This document shows positions 51,008 through 57,933 of a stretch of 57,933 bases of DNA, in pieces (within the stretch, counting starts at the first letter, position 1; the number at the start of each line of letters is the position of its first letter). The position numbers were made by a program, and so were the translations under genes. The DNA comes from an uncultured Clostridia bacterium (lineage in GTDB: Bacteria; Bacillota; Clostridia; Christensenellales; UBA1242): positions 1-57,933 of the forward strand of contig CALWTK010000006.1 in the NCBI GenBank assembly GCA_944384465.1. Reading direction: 5' to 3'. The notes under the pieces were generated by a model. It was not told the origin of the DNA. It made no database searches and was given only the letters and a program-made list of their open reading frames with translations.

Positions 51008-52831
51008 ATGCAAATAGAAAAATATAACACTAACAATCTGTCTGTTAGCTCAATTTTGGGATTAATATCTTCAAATGATATTGCGATTCCAGAAATTCAA
51101 AGACCATTTGTTTGGAAAAATAAACAAGTTAGAGATTTGATAGATTCCTTATATAAAGGATATCCTACGGGGTATTTAATAATTTGGAAAAATCCTAATG
51201 TGAAATTAAAAGATGGCAAACTTTCTGCCGGAAAGAAAATTTTAATTGATGGTCAGCAAAGAGTTACTGCTTTAATGACAGCTGTTGCTGGAATTCCAAT
51301 TATTAATAGCGAGTATGAAAAAACAAGAGTTAAAATTGCATTCGATCCATTTGCTGCATTGTCTGAAGATAAAGATGCTGAAATATTTGCAGTTCAAGAT
51401 CAGAGTCATTTAAGAAGCAAAAGATGGATTCCTGATATTTCAGAAGTTTTCAAAACTGGATTTTCGAGCTTTAAATTTATTAATGAATATTGTCAGAATA
51501 ATCCTGATATGAGTCAGGAAGATTTGGATGCAATTATTCGCAAATTACAATATATAGGTAATAGACAAATTGGAGTAATTGAACTTGCAGAGAATTTAGA
51601 TATTGATATCGTTACGGATATATTCATTAGAATTAACTCTAAAGGCAGTGCATTAAGTCAAGGTGACTTTGTTATGTCTAAAATTGCAGCAGATGAAAAA
51701 TATGGCGGAAATATGCTTAGAAAAGCAATTGATTATTTTAGCCATCTTAGCGTTGCACCAACATTCTATAATATTTTAGCTGAAACAGATAAAGAATTTG
51801 TTAATAGTGAATATTTCACTAAAGTTTCATGGTTAAAAGATGATACGGAAACAGTCTTTGATCCTAAATGTGATGATATATTAAGAGTTGCTTTTATGCA
51901 TAAATTTTCAAGAGCAAAACTTGGAGATTTGGTTGCATTGTTATCTGGAAGAAACTTTGAGACTAAAGAATATAAAGAAGAAATTATAGAACAAACATAT
52001 TTAGAATTAGTAGAGGGTGTTAAGAATGTTATAAATCAATATAACTTTACACAATTCATGTTGGCTATAAAAGGTGCAGGATTTATCTCGGATAAAATGA
52101 TAAATTCTAATATGGCTCTTGATTTTGCTTACACATTATACTTGATTTTAAAAGAATCTAATGAAGTTCATGTAAGTGATATTAAAAGGGTGGTTCAAAA
52201 ATGGTATGTATTGTCAATTTTAACAGGTAGATATTCAAGTTCTCCAGAAACTAAATTCTATATGGATTTGAAATCAATTAGAGAAAAAGGGGTATTGTCA
52301 ACTTTAAAAGACATAGAAGATGCAACGTTATCTGATAATTTCTGGGATGTTGCAGTCGTTCAAAATTTGGCTCATTCATCAACCATTAATCCTACATATT
52401 TAGTATACTTAGCAGCTCAAGTTATGAATAATGATATGTCACTTCTGTCTACAAATGTAACGGTTAGGGAGTTGATTAATCTTGGTGGAGATATTCATCA
52501 TATATTCCCTAAAGAATATCTCAGATCGTTTGGTCATGAAAAGAATTCATATAATCAAGAAGGTAACTATGTGTATTTAGATAGACCTGTTAATATTTCA
52601 ATAGGCAAACAAGCACCAAATCAATATTTTCAAAAAGCATTTAATCAATGTGAAACAAAAGAAGTGGTTTGTGGTAGTATTGTTGATTTAGATAAATTAA
52701 AAGAAAACCTACAACAAAATTGTATTCCTGAATCTGTTAAAGATATGGATGAGTCAAATTATGAAGAATTTGTTCAAGAAAGACGTAAACTAATGGCTCA
52801 AAAAATTAAGGACTACTACTATTCTTTATAG
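51008..52831 (+). CDS. DUF262/HNH protein (GmrSD-like restriction factor)
   Basis: A 607-residue protein. The N-terminal DUF262 (ParB/Srx-like NTPase) domain has IPEIQRPFVWKNKQVRDLIDSLYKGYPTG, LIDGQQRVTALM and INSKGSALSQGDFVMSK. The C-terminal DUF1524-type HNH nuclease has GDIHHIFPKEYLR and NYVYLDRPVNISIGKQAP. GmrSD and SspE/SspF-type proteins with this layout cut modified or non-modified phage DNA using nucleotide hydrolysis. It stands as a single gene with AAGGAG upstream and a terminator downstream (52839-52865). Its target modification is unknown. Confidence 0.88.
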   Translation: MQIEKYNTNNLSVSSILGLISSNDIAIPEIQRPFVWKNKQVRDLIDSLYKGYPTGYLIIWKNPNVKLKDGKLSAGKKILIDGQQRVTALMTAVAGIPIINSEYEKTRVKIAFDPFAALSEDKDAEIFAVQDQSHLRSKRWIPDISEVFKTGFSSFKFINEYCQNNPDMSQEDLDAIIRKLQYIGNRQIGVIELAENLDIDIVTDIFIRINSKGSALSQGDFVMSKIAADEKYGGNMLRKAIDYFSHLSVAPTFYNILAETDKEFVNSEYFTKVSWLKDDTETVFDPKCDDILRVAFMHKFSRAKLGDLVALLSGRNFETKEYKEEIIEQTYLELVEGVKNVINQYNFTQFMLAIKGAGFISDKMINSNMALDFAYTLYLILKESNEVHVSDIKRVVQKWYVLSILTGRYSSSPETKFYMDLKSIREKGVLSTLKDIEDATLSDNFWDVAVVQNLAHSSTINPTYLVYLAAQVMNNDMSLLSTNVTVRELINLGGDIHHIFPKEYLRSFGHEKNSYNQEGNYVYLDRPVNISIGKQAPNQYFQKAFNQCETKEVVCGSIVDLDKLKENLQQNCIPESVKDMDESNYEEFVQERRKLMAQKIKDYYYSL

Positions 52832-52838
52832 TATATAG

Positions 52839-52865
52839 ACAGCAAATATTATGTTTGCTGTTTTT
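52839..52865 (+). terminator. Terminator after the DUF262 gene
   Basis: ACAGCAAA / TTTGCTGT stem with a seven-base loop and T-rich tail. Confidence 0.7.
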
Positions 52866-52894
52866 ATTTGATGAATTATATGATTTCATCCAGT

Positions 52895-52991
52895 AAATGT
52901 GATATTATACAATTATCCGGAGGAAATTTTAATAAAAATGGTTGATTTTCTCCAACAAATGTGATATTATACAATTATCCGGAGGAAATTT
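52895..52991 (+). repeat. Duplicated promoter/ribosome-site unit before abiEi
   Basis: A 35-base segment (52895-52929) containing a TATTATAC -10-like box and CCGGAGG recurs exactly at 52957-52991, period 62. The first copy's ribosome site serves an eight-codon frame, MVDFLQQM (ATG at 52938, stop 52962-52964); the second serves abiEi. It is either a tandem duplication or a leader-peptide control device. Confidence 0.75.
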
Positions 52992-53579
52992 ATGATAGTT
53001 ACTACTCAACAATTGAAAGAATATTATAAAAATTATGTTGATCCAAATGGTAGGATTGCTAGAGATGTTAAGAATGGGAAATTATTTCCTTTGGTAAAAG
53101 GAATATATGAAACAGATCCTAATGCATTTGCTCCTAGACTTGCACAATTTATTTATGGTCCATCATATATTTCGTTTGATTATGTATTACATTATCAAGG
53201 ATTGATTCCAGAAGCGGTTTATCATACAATTACTTGTGCAACTTATAACAAAAACAAGATTAAAAAGTATACCAATAAATTTGGTACATTTATTTATCGA
53301 GATGTGCCTAAAAATGTATTTAATTTAGGTGTAATAGCAATTAAAGATGGAACTTATTCATATCAGGTGGCTTCAGCAGAAAAGGCTCTTTGTGACAAGT
53401 TGTATACTTTAACACCGGTTAAAACGGTAAAAGAATTGTATCAAATGCTTTTTGAAGACTTAAGAATTGATGAGGAAAAATTTAATAGCTTAAATAAAGC
53501 GGATATTTTAAAAATTGCACCGCTTTACAGATCATCAAATCTCAACTTGCTAATAAAGCTTATAAAAGGAGAAAAATAG
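52992..53579 (+). CDS. abiEi: AbiEi-family antitoxin/regulator
   Basis: A 195-residue member of the type IV AbiEi antitoxin family. The N-terminal winged helix is TTQQLKEYYKNYVDPNGRIARDVKNGKLFPLVKGIYET, typical of these repressors, followed by the family region SYISFDYVLHYQGLIPEAVYHTITCAT and ASAEKALCDKLY. AbiEi represses its own operon and counters the AbiEii toxin without binding it (established). GGAGG is directly upstream. It ends one base before the toxin gene. The leader contains an exact 35-base duplication with a mini-ORF. Confidence 0.88.
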   Translation: MIVTTQQLKEYYKNYVDPNGRIARDVKNGKLFPLVKGIYETDPNAFAPRLAQFIYGPSYISFDYVLHYQGLIPEAVYHTITCATYNKNKIKKYTNKFGTFIYRDVPKNVFNLGVIAIKDGTYSYQVASAEKALCDKLYTLTPVKTVKELYQMLFEDLRIDEEKFNSLNKADILKIAPLYRSSNLNLLIKLIKGEK

Positions 53580-53580
53580 T

Positions 53581-54441
53581 ATGCAAAATGTTTTAACCAA
53601 TATGTTGTCAAAATATGAAATAAACAATATGGATGATAAGAAAAATGCAATTAAGGAAATTATTCAAGAAGTGGTTCTTTGTGGATTATCAAGAGGTGGT
53701 TTTTTTAAAGAAGCCGCATTTTATGGTGGAACTGCATTAAGGATTTTTTACGGTCTAGATAGATTTAGTGAAGATTTAGATTTTTCTTTAGTTACTCAAA
53801 ATCCAGATTTTGATTTAACAAAATATTTTCCATATATTGAAAATGAAACCAAATCGTTAGGTTTGAATTTTAATGTATCTGAAAAAGAAAAGAGTGTTGA
53901 TTCAAATATTAAATCAGCGTTCCTCAAAGGAAATACAAAAGAACACATCATGTCCTTTTATAAAGAAGGAGATGATTCGGATTTTATTAATAAAAATGAA
54001 ATTATTAGAATTAAATTTGAAGTTGATGTTAATCCTCCTATTGGAGCAACTTACGAAACGAAGTTTGGATTGCTGCCATCTCCATATCAAGTGCGCTTGT
54101 ACGATTTGCCTTCATTATTTGCAGGCAAGATTCATGCGTGTCTTTGCAGAAATTGGAAATCAAGAATAAAAGGTAGAGATTTTTATGATTATATTTTCTT
54201 CTTATCTATGGGCGCAAAAGTTAACTTAGATAACTTAAAAGCCAAGTTGGTACAATCTAAATTTATCAATGTTGAGTATGATTTAACTATTGATAAATTG
54301 AAATCTTTACTTAATGAACGATTTGAAAATATGGATTTTGAACAAGCAAAAGAAGATATTTTACCTTTTGTTAGGGATAAATCAAAGTTGGATTTATGGA
54401 GTAAAGAATTCTTTATTGAGATAACAAAGAAATTAAAATAA
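53581..54441 (+). CDS. abiEii: AbiEii/AbiGii-family nucleotidyltransferase toxin
   Basis: A 286-residue MNT-type nucleotidyltransferase. The catalytic motif is FYGGTALRIFYGLDRFSEDLDFSLV (G-G-T-x-L and SEDLDF with two Asp), and the third acidic residue lies in EVDVNPPIGA. The C-terminal SLFAGKIHACLCRNWKSRIKGRDFYDYIFFL is the family hallmark. AbiEii-type toxins arrest growth during phage infection, some by adding nucleotides to tRNA ends. It is complete and coupled to abiEi. Confidence 0.92.
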   Translation: MQNVLTNMLSKYEINNMDDKKNAIKEIIQEVVLCGLSRGGFFKEAAFYGGTALRIFYGLDRFSEDLDFSLVTQNPDFDLTKYFPYIENETKSLGLNFNVSEKEKSVDSNIKSAFLKGNTKEHIMSFYKEGDDSDFINKNEIIRIKFEVDVNPPIGATYETKFGLLPSPYQVRLYDLPSLFAGKIHACLCRNWKSRIKGRDFYDYIFFLSMGAKVNLDNLKAKLVQSKFINVEYDLTIDKLKSLLNERFENMDFEQAKEDILPFVRDKSKLDLWSKEFFIEITKKLK

Positions 54442-54476
54442 ATATAAAATTAATTTATATTAATAATCATTTATGA

Positions 54477-54482
54477 TATAAT
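54477..54482 (+). promoter_or_regulatory. -10 element of hsdM
   Basis: TATAAT with a weak TTTATA 17 bases upstream; AGGAGG follows before the ATG at 54505. Confidence 0.45.
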
Positions 54483-54504
54483 GATTTAAACATAGGAGGA
54501 ATTT

Positions 54505-56976
54505 ATGGCTGTTAAGAAAAGTGAATTATACAGCAAATTATGGGCGAGTTGTGATGAGTTAAGAGGAGGAATGGATGCTTCTCAATATAAAGATTATGTT
54601 TTAACATTATTGTTTGTAAAATATGTTAGTGATAAATTTAAGGGACAACCTTTCGCGGATATAGCTATTCCAGAAGGTGCAAGTTTCGATGATATGGTAG
54701 CTCTGAAAAGGGATGCTCATCTTGGTGAAGAAATGGATAAAATTATTGGCAAACTAGCAGAAGTTAATAATTTAAGAAATGTTATAGATAATGCAAAATT
54801 TAACGATGAAGAAAAAATGGGCAAGGGAGAAGAAAAAAGAGATAGATTATCTAATCTTATCGATATTTTTGATAATCCAGATTTAAATTTTAAAGACAAT
54901 AGAACCGATGGCGACGATATCATTGGTGATGCTTATGAATATCTTATGAAGAACTTTGCTAAAGACTCTGGTAAAAGCAAAGGTCAATTCTATACACCAG
55001 CTGAGGTATCAAGGATTTTAGCAAAAATTATTGGAATAAAAAATGCTAAAAGTTCTGATACTCTATATGACTGTGCATGTGGTAGTGGATCGCTACTTAT
55101 CAAAGCAGCAAGTGAATGTGATAACAAAGTTACTGTATACGGACAAGAAAAAGATGGTGCAACAGCTGGTATGGCAAAAATGAATATGGTGTTGCATAAT
55201 CTTTCTACAGCAACAATTCATAAAGATAACACAATGGCTGCACCTTTCTTTAAAGAGCAAGATAGTAAAGGTAATAATATAGACAACAAACTAAAACAAT
55301 TCAACTATATTGTTGCAAATCCGCCTTTCTCTCTTAAGAATTGGAAGAATGGTGTTGATACTGAGAAATATGGTATTTATCAAGGTTATAGCATACCACC
55401 GGAAAAATGTGGTGACTATGCTTGGCTTTTACATTGCATAAAATCTTTGAAACAAACTGGTACAGGTGCTATTATTCTTCCACACGGAGTTTTATTTAGA
55501 GGAAATGCTGAAGCAGAAATTAGAAAAGAAATTATTGATAGAGGTTTAATTAAGGCAATAATTGGCTTGCCGGCAAATTTATTCTTTGGAACAGGAATTC
55601 CTGCTTGTATTATAGTATTTGACAAAAAAGATGCTGCAAATAGAAAAGGCGTTTTCATGATAGATGCAAGTAAAGGATTTGTTAAAGATGGTCCGAAAAA
55701 CAAATTAAGGGAGCAAGACATAAAGAAAATAGTTGACGCTTTTGAAGCTCAATTAAATATTCCAAAATTCTCAAGATTTGTTGAAAATGAAGAAATAAAA
55801 GTAAAGAATGAATATAATTTAAACATTCCAAGATATATTGATACAACAGAAATTGAAGATTTACAAAATATTGAAGCACATTTACATGGTGGAATTCCTA
55901 TGGAAGATGTTGACTCTCTTGACAAATATTGGAAGCAATTCCCTAATTTAAAAGAAAAATTGTTTTCTAAATTAAGAGATGGTTTTTATAAATTAAATAT
56001 TAATAAAGATGATATAAGGTCAGCAATTTTTAATGATGAACAATTTTCTTCTTATTCTCAAAAAGTTGATAAAGCATTCTCTGAATGGAAAGAGTTTGCT
56101 GATGAGAAATTAAGAGCAATGAATAATTCTGTGAAACCTAAGGAGCTTATAATTGAACTTTCTGATAAATTAATTTCAGAATTTGAATCGGTAGAACTTA
56201 TTGATAAATATGATGTTTATGAGGTTTTGCTTGAATATTGGCAAGAAACCATGCTTGATGATGCTTCTTTAATCTGTTCAGAGAATGGATGGAATGAAGC
56301 AAAAGAAACTGAATTAGAATATGCTAAACCTAAAAAATCAAAAGAAGGTGAGGAAAATAAACCTAAAAAAGATCCAAAAGTAATTGGCTGGCACGGTAAA
56401 ATTATAAGCAAAGAACTTCTTGCTAGTGTTTATTTTAGCGACGCTGTTTTAGTAATAGAAACTACAACAAATGCCGTAGTTGAACAAGAAAGTTTATTAC
56501 AAGCATTAATTGAAGAAAATAGTGAAGATGATTCTATATTTAATGATTGTATGAACGATAAAAACGAAGTTACAACAAAATTGGTTGAATCAAAATTTAA
56601 AGAACTTAAAAAACTTAATCAGTTAGATGATGATTATTATCTTCTTAAACAATATTTAGATATTAATGAAGTTATAAAACAATTAAATAAAGATTTAAAA
56701 ATATTAAATGCAGGATTAGAATCAGATTTAATAAAAAAATATCCAACTTTAACAGTTGAAGAAATTAAAGATATTCTTATAAATAAAAAATGGTTAAAAG
56801 CAATTTTTGATGGGATAGATAATCTTTACACAACCATTTCTCACAACATAACAAATCGAATTATGGAACTTGTTGAAAGATATGAGTACACTCTTTCTGA
56901 AATAGAAAACAATGTTAATTCTTACGAAGCAAAGGTTAAAGAACATCTTAAAAGGATGGGATTCGATATATGTTAA
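54505..56976 (+). CDS. hsdM: Type I restriction-modification DNA methyltransferase subunit
   Basis: An 823-residue adenine-N6 methyltransferase. The N-terminal HsdM helical domain has LWASCDELRGGMDASQYKDYVLTLLFVKYVSDKF. The catalytic domain has GQFYTPAEVSRIL, the SAM motif YDCACGSGSLLIKA and the catalytic NPPFSLKNW. It is longer than the usual 500-550 residues: from about residue 480 it carries an acidic, helical C-terminal extension (with EEENKPKKDPK and coiled-coil segments to the end), a type seen in larger HsdM subclasses. It overlaps hsdS by seven bases. hsdR is not in the window and may follow. Confidence 0.93.
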   Translation: MAVKKSELYSKLWASCDELRGGMDASQYKDYVLTLLFVKYVSDKFKGQPFADIAIPEGASFDDMVALKRDAHLGEEMDKIIGKLAEVNNLRNVIDNAKFNDEEKMGKGEEKRDRLSNLIDIFDNPDLNFKDNRTDGDDIIGDAYEYLMKNFAKDSGKSKGQFYTPAEVSRILAKIIGIKNAKSSDTLYDCACGSGSLLIKAASECDNKVTVYGQEKDGATAGMAKMNMVLHNLSTATIHKDNTMAAPFFKEQDSKGNNIDNKLKQFNYIVANPPFSLKNWKNGVDTEKYGIYQGYSIPPEKCGDYAWLLHCIKSLKQTGTGAIILPHGVLFRGNAEAEIRKEIIDRGLIKAIIGLPANLFFGTGIPACIIVFDKKDAANRKGVFMIDASKGFVKDGPKNKLREQDIKKIVDAFEAQLNIPKFSRFVENEEIKVKNEYNLNIPRYIDTTEIEDLQNIEAHLHGGIPMEDVDSLDKYWKQFPNLKEKLFSKLRDGFYKLNINKDDIRSAIFNDEQFSSYSQKVDKAFSEWKEFADEKLRAMNNSVKPKELIIELSDKLISEFESVELIDKYDVYEVLLEYWQETMLDDASLICSENGWNEAKETELEYAKPKKSKEGEENKPKKDPKVIGWHGKIISKELLASVYFSDAVLVIETTTNAVVEQESLLQALIEENSEDDSIFNDCMNDKNEVTTKLVESKFKELKKLNQLDDDYYLLKQYLDINEVIKQLNKDLKILNAGLESDLIKKYPTLTVEEIKDILINKKWLKAIFDGIDNLYTTISHNITNRIMELVERYEYTLSEIENNVNSYEAKVKEHLKRMGFDIC

Positions 56977-57933
56977 AAAAACAAAAACTCAATGATTTGT
57001 TTAATTATTCAAATGGACAATCAATTGAAAAATATTTTTGTGATCAAGGCGAATATGAGGTAATATCTATTGGAAATTACTCTTTAGATGGTACATTTAA
57101 AGAAAATGGAATTTTTGTAAAAAAAAGTGATGCTTTAAATAAAAAAAATCAAATACCAAAGATAAATGATTTAACAATGATTCTGAATGATAAAACAGGA
57201 GATGGTAGAATTATAGGTAAGACCTTGTTGGTGAATAGGGAAAACTATATTGTCAATCAACGAACTATAATTTTATCCCCGAAGCAAACATTAAATAGCA
57301 GATATTTTCATTATTTAATTAATTCAGTACCGGTACATCTGCAGATTATGAAAAAAGTTAAGCCGGGCACTCAAATATATTTAAACACTAATGATGTTTT
57401 AGATTTGGAACTTTGCTTTGAAGAAGATGTTGAGATTCAGAAAAAAATATCAAACAATTTATTTGATATTGATCAATTAGTTAAATGTTTGGAAGAGTTG
57501 ATTCAAAAGAAAAAGTTAATTAAGCAAGGTGTAATGCAAGACCTTTTAACTGGTAAAAAACGCCTTCCCGGCTTTAATGGAAAATGGACAAAAAAAGAAT
57601 TGCAAGAACTTGGCGATTTTACTAGTGGAGGTGTAGATAAAAAAAGTGTTGCAGGACAAAAAAGTGTTAAGTTATTAAATTTTTTAGATGTATATCATAG
57701 AGATTTTATTTATAAAAATGAACTTTATCATGTTGTAACCGCAAGTGATGCGCAAATAAGGAAATGCACATTAAAAAAAGGAGATTTGTTTTTCACTCCA
57801 TCATCTGAACTCCAAACAGATTTAGCATTGTCTGCTGTTGTAATGGAGGATTGCCATGGTTGTGTTTATAGTTATCATATTACAAGATTTAGGTTTAAAG
57901 ACAATTTTGATATAAAATTTAAATCTTATATGT
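56970..57933 (+). CDS. hsdS: Type I specificity subunit, partial (runs off window)
   Basis: An open frame from the ATG at 56970 to the window end without a stop (321 codons visible). It overlaps hsdM by seven bases in another frame. It begins MLKKQKLNDLFNYSNGQSIE; the first target-recognition domain covers residues 1-150. The conserved helix between the domains is CLEELIQKKKLIKQGVMQDLLTGKKRLPGF, the classic HsdS repeat, followed by GKWTKKELQELGDFTSGG and the second recognition domain. HsdS reads the split DNA sequence for the HsdM2HsdS complex. Confidence 0.92.
   Translation, partial: MLKKQKLNDLFNYSNGQSIEKYFCDQGEYEVISIGNYSLDGTFKENGIFVKKSDALNKKNQIPKINDLTMILNDKTGDGRIIGKTLLVNRENYIVNQRTIILSPKQTLNSRYFHYLINSVPVHLQIMKKVKPGTQIYLNTNDVLDLELCFEEDVEIQKKISNNLFDIDQLVKCLEELIQKKKLIKQGVMQDLLTGKKRLPGFNGKWTKKELQELGDFTSGGVDKKSVAGQKSVKLLNFLDVYHRDFIYKNELYHVVTASDAQIRKCTLKKGDLFFTPSSELQTDLALSAVVMEDCHGCVYSYHITRFRFKDNFDIKFKSYM

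Noticed and set aside
52895..52991. CRISPR-like repeat
   Set aside because: There are only two units with different spacing logic and ribosome sites; it is a duplicated leader, not an array.
1..57933. Mycoplasma-type code (TGA as Trp)
   Set aside because: Well-conserved proteins use TGG for Trp, and TGA ends genes, for example at 30577-30579.

Overview
This window is a stretch of chromosome from a low-GC, Gram-positive-type bacterium, most likely an uncultured Bacillota/Clostridia-related gut lineage (inference). The signs are a single-chain glycyl-tRNA synthetase, AGGAGG-type ribosome sites, TTGACA/TATAAT promoters, a DUF1540 protein, DegV, an HdeD-like protein, a BcrAD/BadFG activase with DUF2229-type partners, and a very large surface protein with InlB-like repeats. 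TGA is used as a stop and Trp is TGG, so the code is standard. No tRNA, rRNA or CRISPR array was seen.

Bases 1-15,100 are mostly housekeeping and cell-envelope genes: pth, a 1034-residue protein of unknown function, glyQS, two tandem small HTH regulators, rplI, a DUF1540 protein, an HdeD-like membrane protein, leuS, a VTT/DedA-type membrane protein, and three zinc-ribbon proteins including an SPFH protein. leuS has a leader that looks like a Leu-codon attenuator. Bases 15,259-22,838 encode one giant repeat-rich surface protein broken by a single-base frameshift. Bases 22,987-27,242 (minus strand) are a MarR-led operon with DegV, two DUF2229-type proteins and an ATP-dependent iron-sulfur activase. 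Bases 27,435-30,579 hold a LysR regulator divergent from a flavodoxin, an aldo/keto reductase and a short-chain dehydrogenase; the last two each carry a single-base frameshift near the 3' end.

Bases 30,581-42,289 are the most interesting part. Two direct copies of a roughly 150-bp element (122 of 128 aligned bases identical, each ending in a terminator) flank an 11.4-kb, visibly AT-rich module. It begins with an eight-gene, translationally coupled operon: a DUF1846-MazG fusion, a nucleoside deoxyribosyltransferase/N-glycosidase-like enzyme, a radical SAM enzyme, a GT-B-like glycosyltransferase, two DegT/StrS aminotransferases and two FemAB/GNAT-like acyltransferases. Opposite it are an APH(3')-like phosphotransferase and a PHP phosphoesterase, and divergent from these is an ABC-F protein. 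The enzyme classes match the logic of cytosine peptidyl-nucleoside antibiotics (blasticidin S and mildiomycin: NMP hydrolase, glycosyltransferase, radical SAM enzyme, aminotransferase, aminoacyl attachment). The last three genes fit self-protection: phosphorylation, dephosphorylation, ribosome protection. I propose an undescribed mobile nucleoside- or aminosugar-type natural-product cluster. The product is inference.

Bases 42,318-57,933 form a defence island: an HTH regulator with an OLD-type ATPase-TOPRIM protein, an ADP-ribosylglycohydrolase, an integrase-N-terminus-like small protein, a DUF4011-type helicase-nuclease with a frameshift at its Walker A, a DUF262/HNH protein, an AbiEi/AbiEii pair behind a duplicated leader, and a type I modification gene hsdM followed by hsdS, which runs off the window. 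Four long genes carry single-base frameshifts, two of them at homopolymers (A6, G9). Base-calling error must be excluded before calling them pseudogenes or phase-variable.
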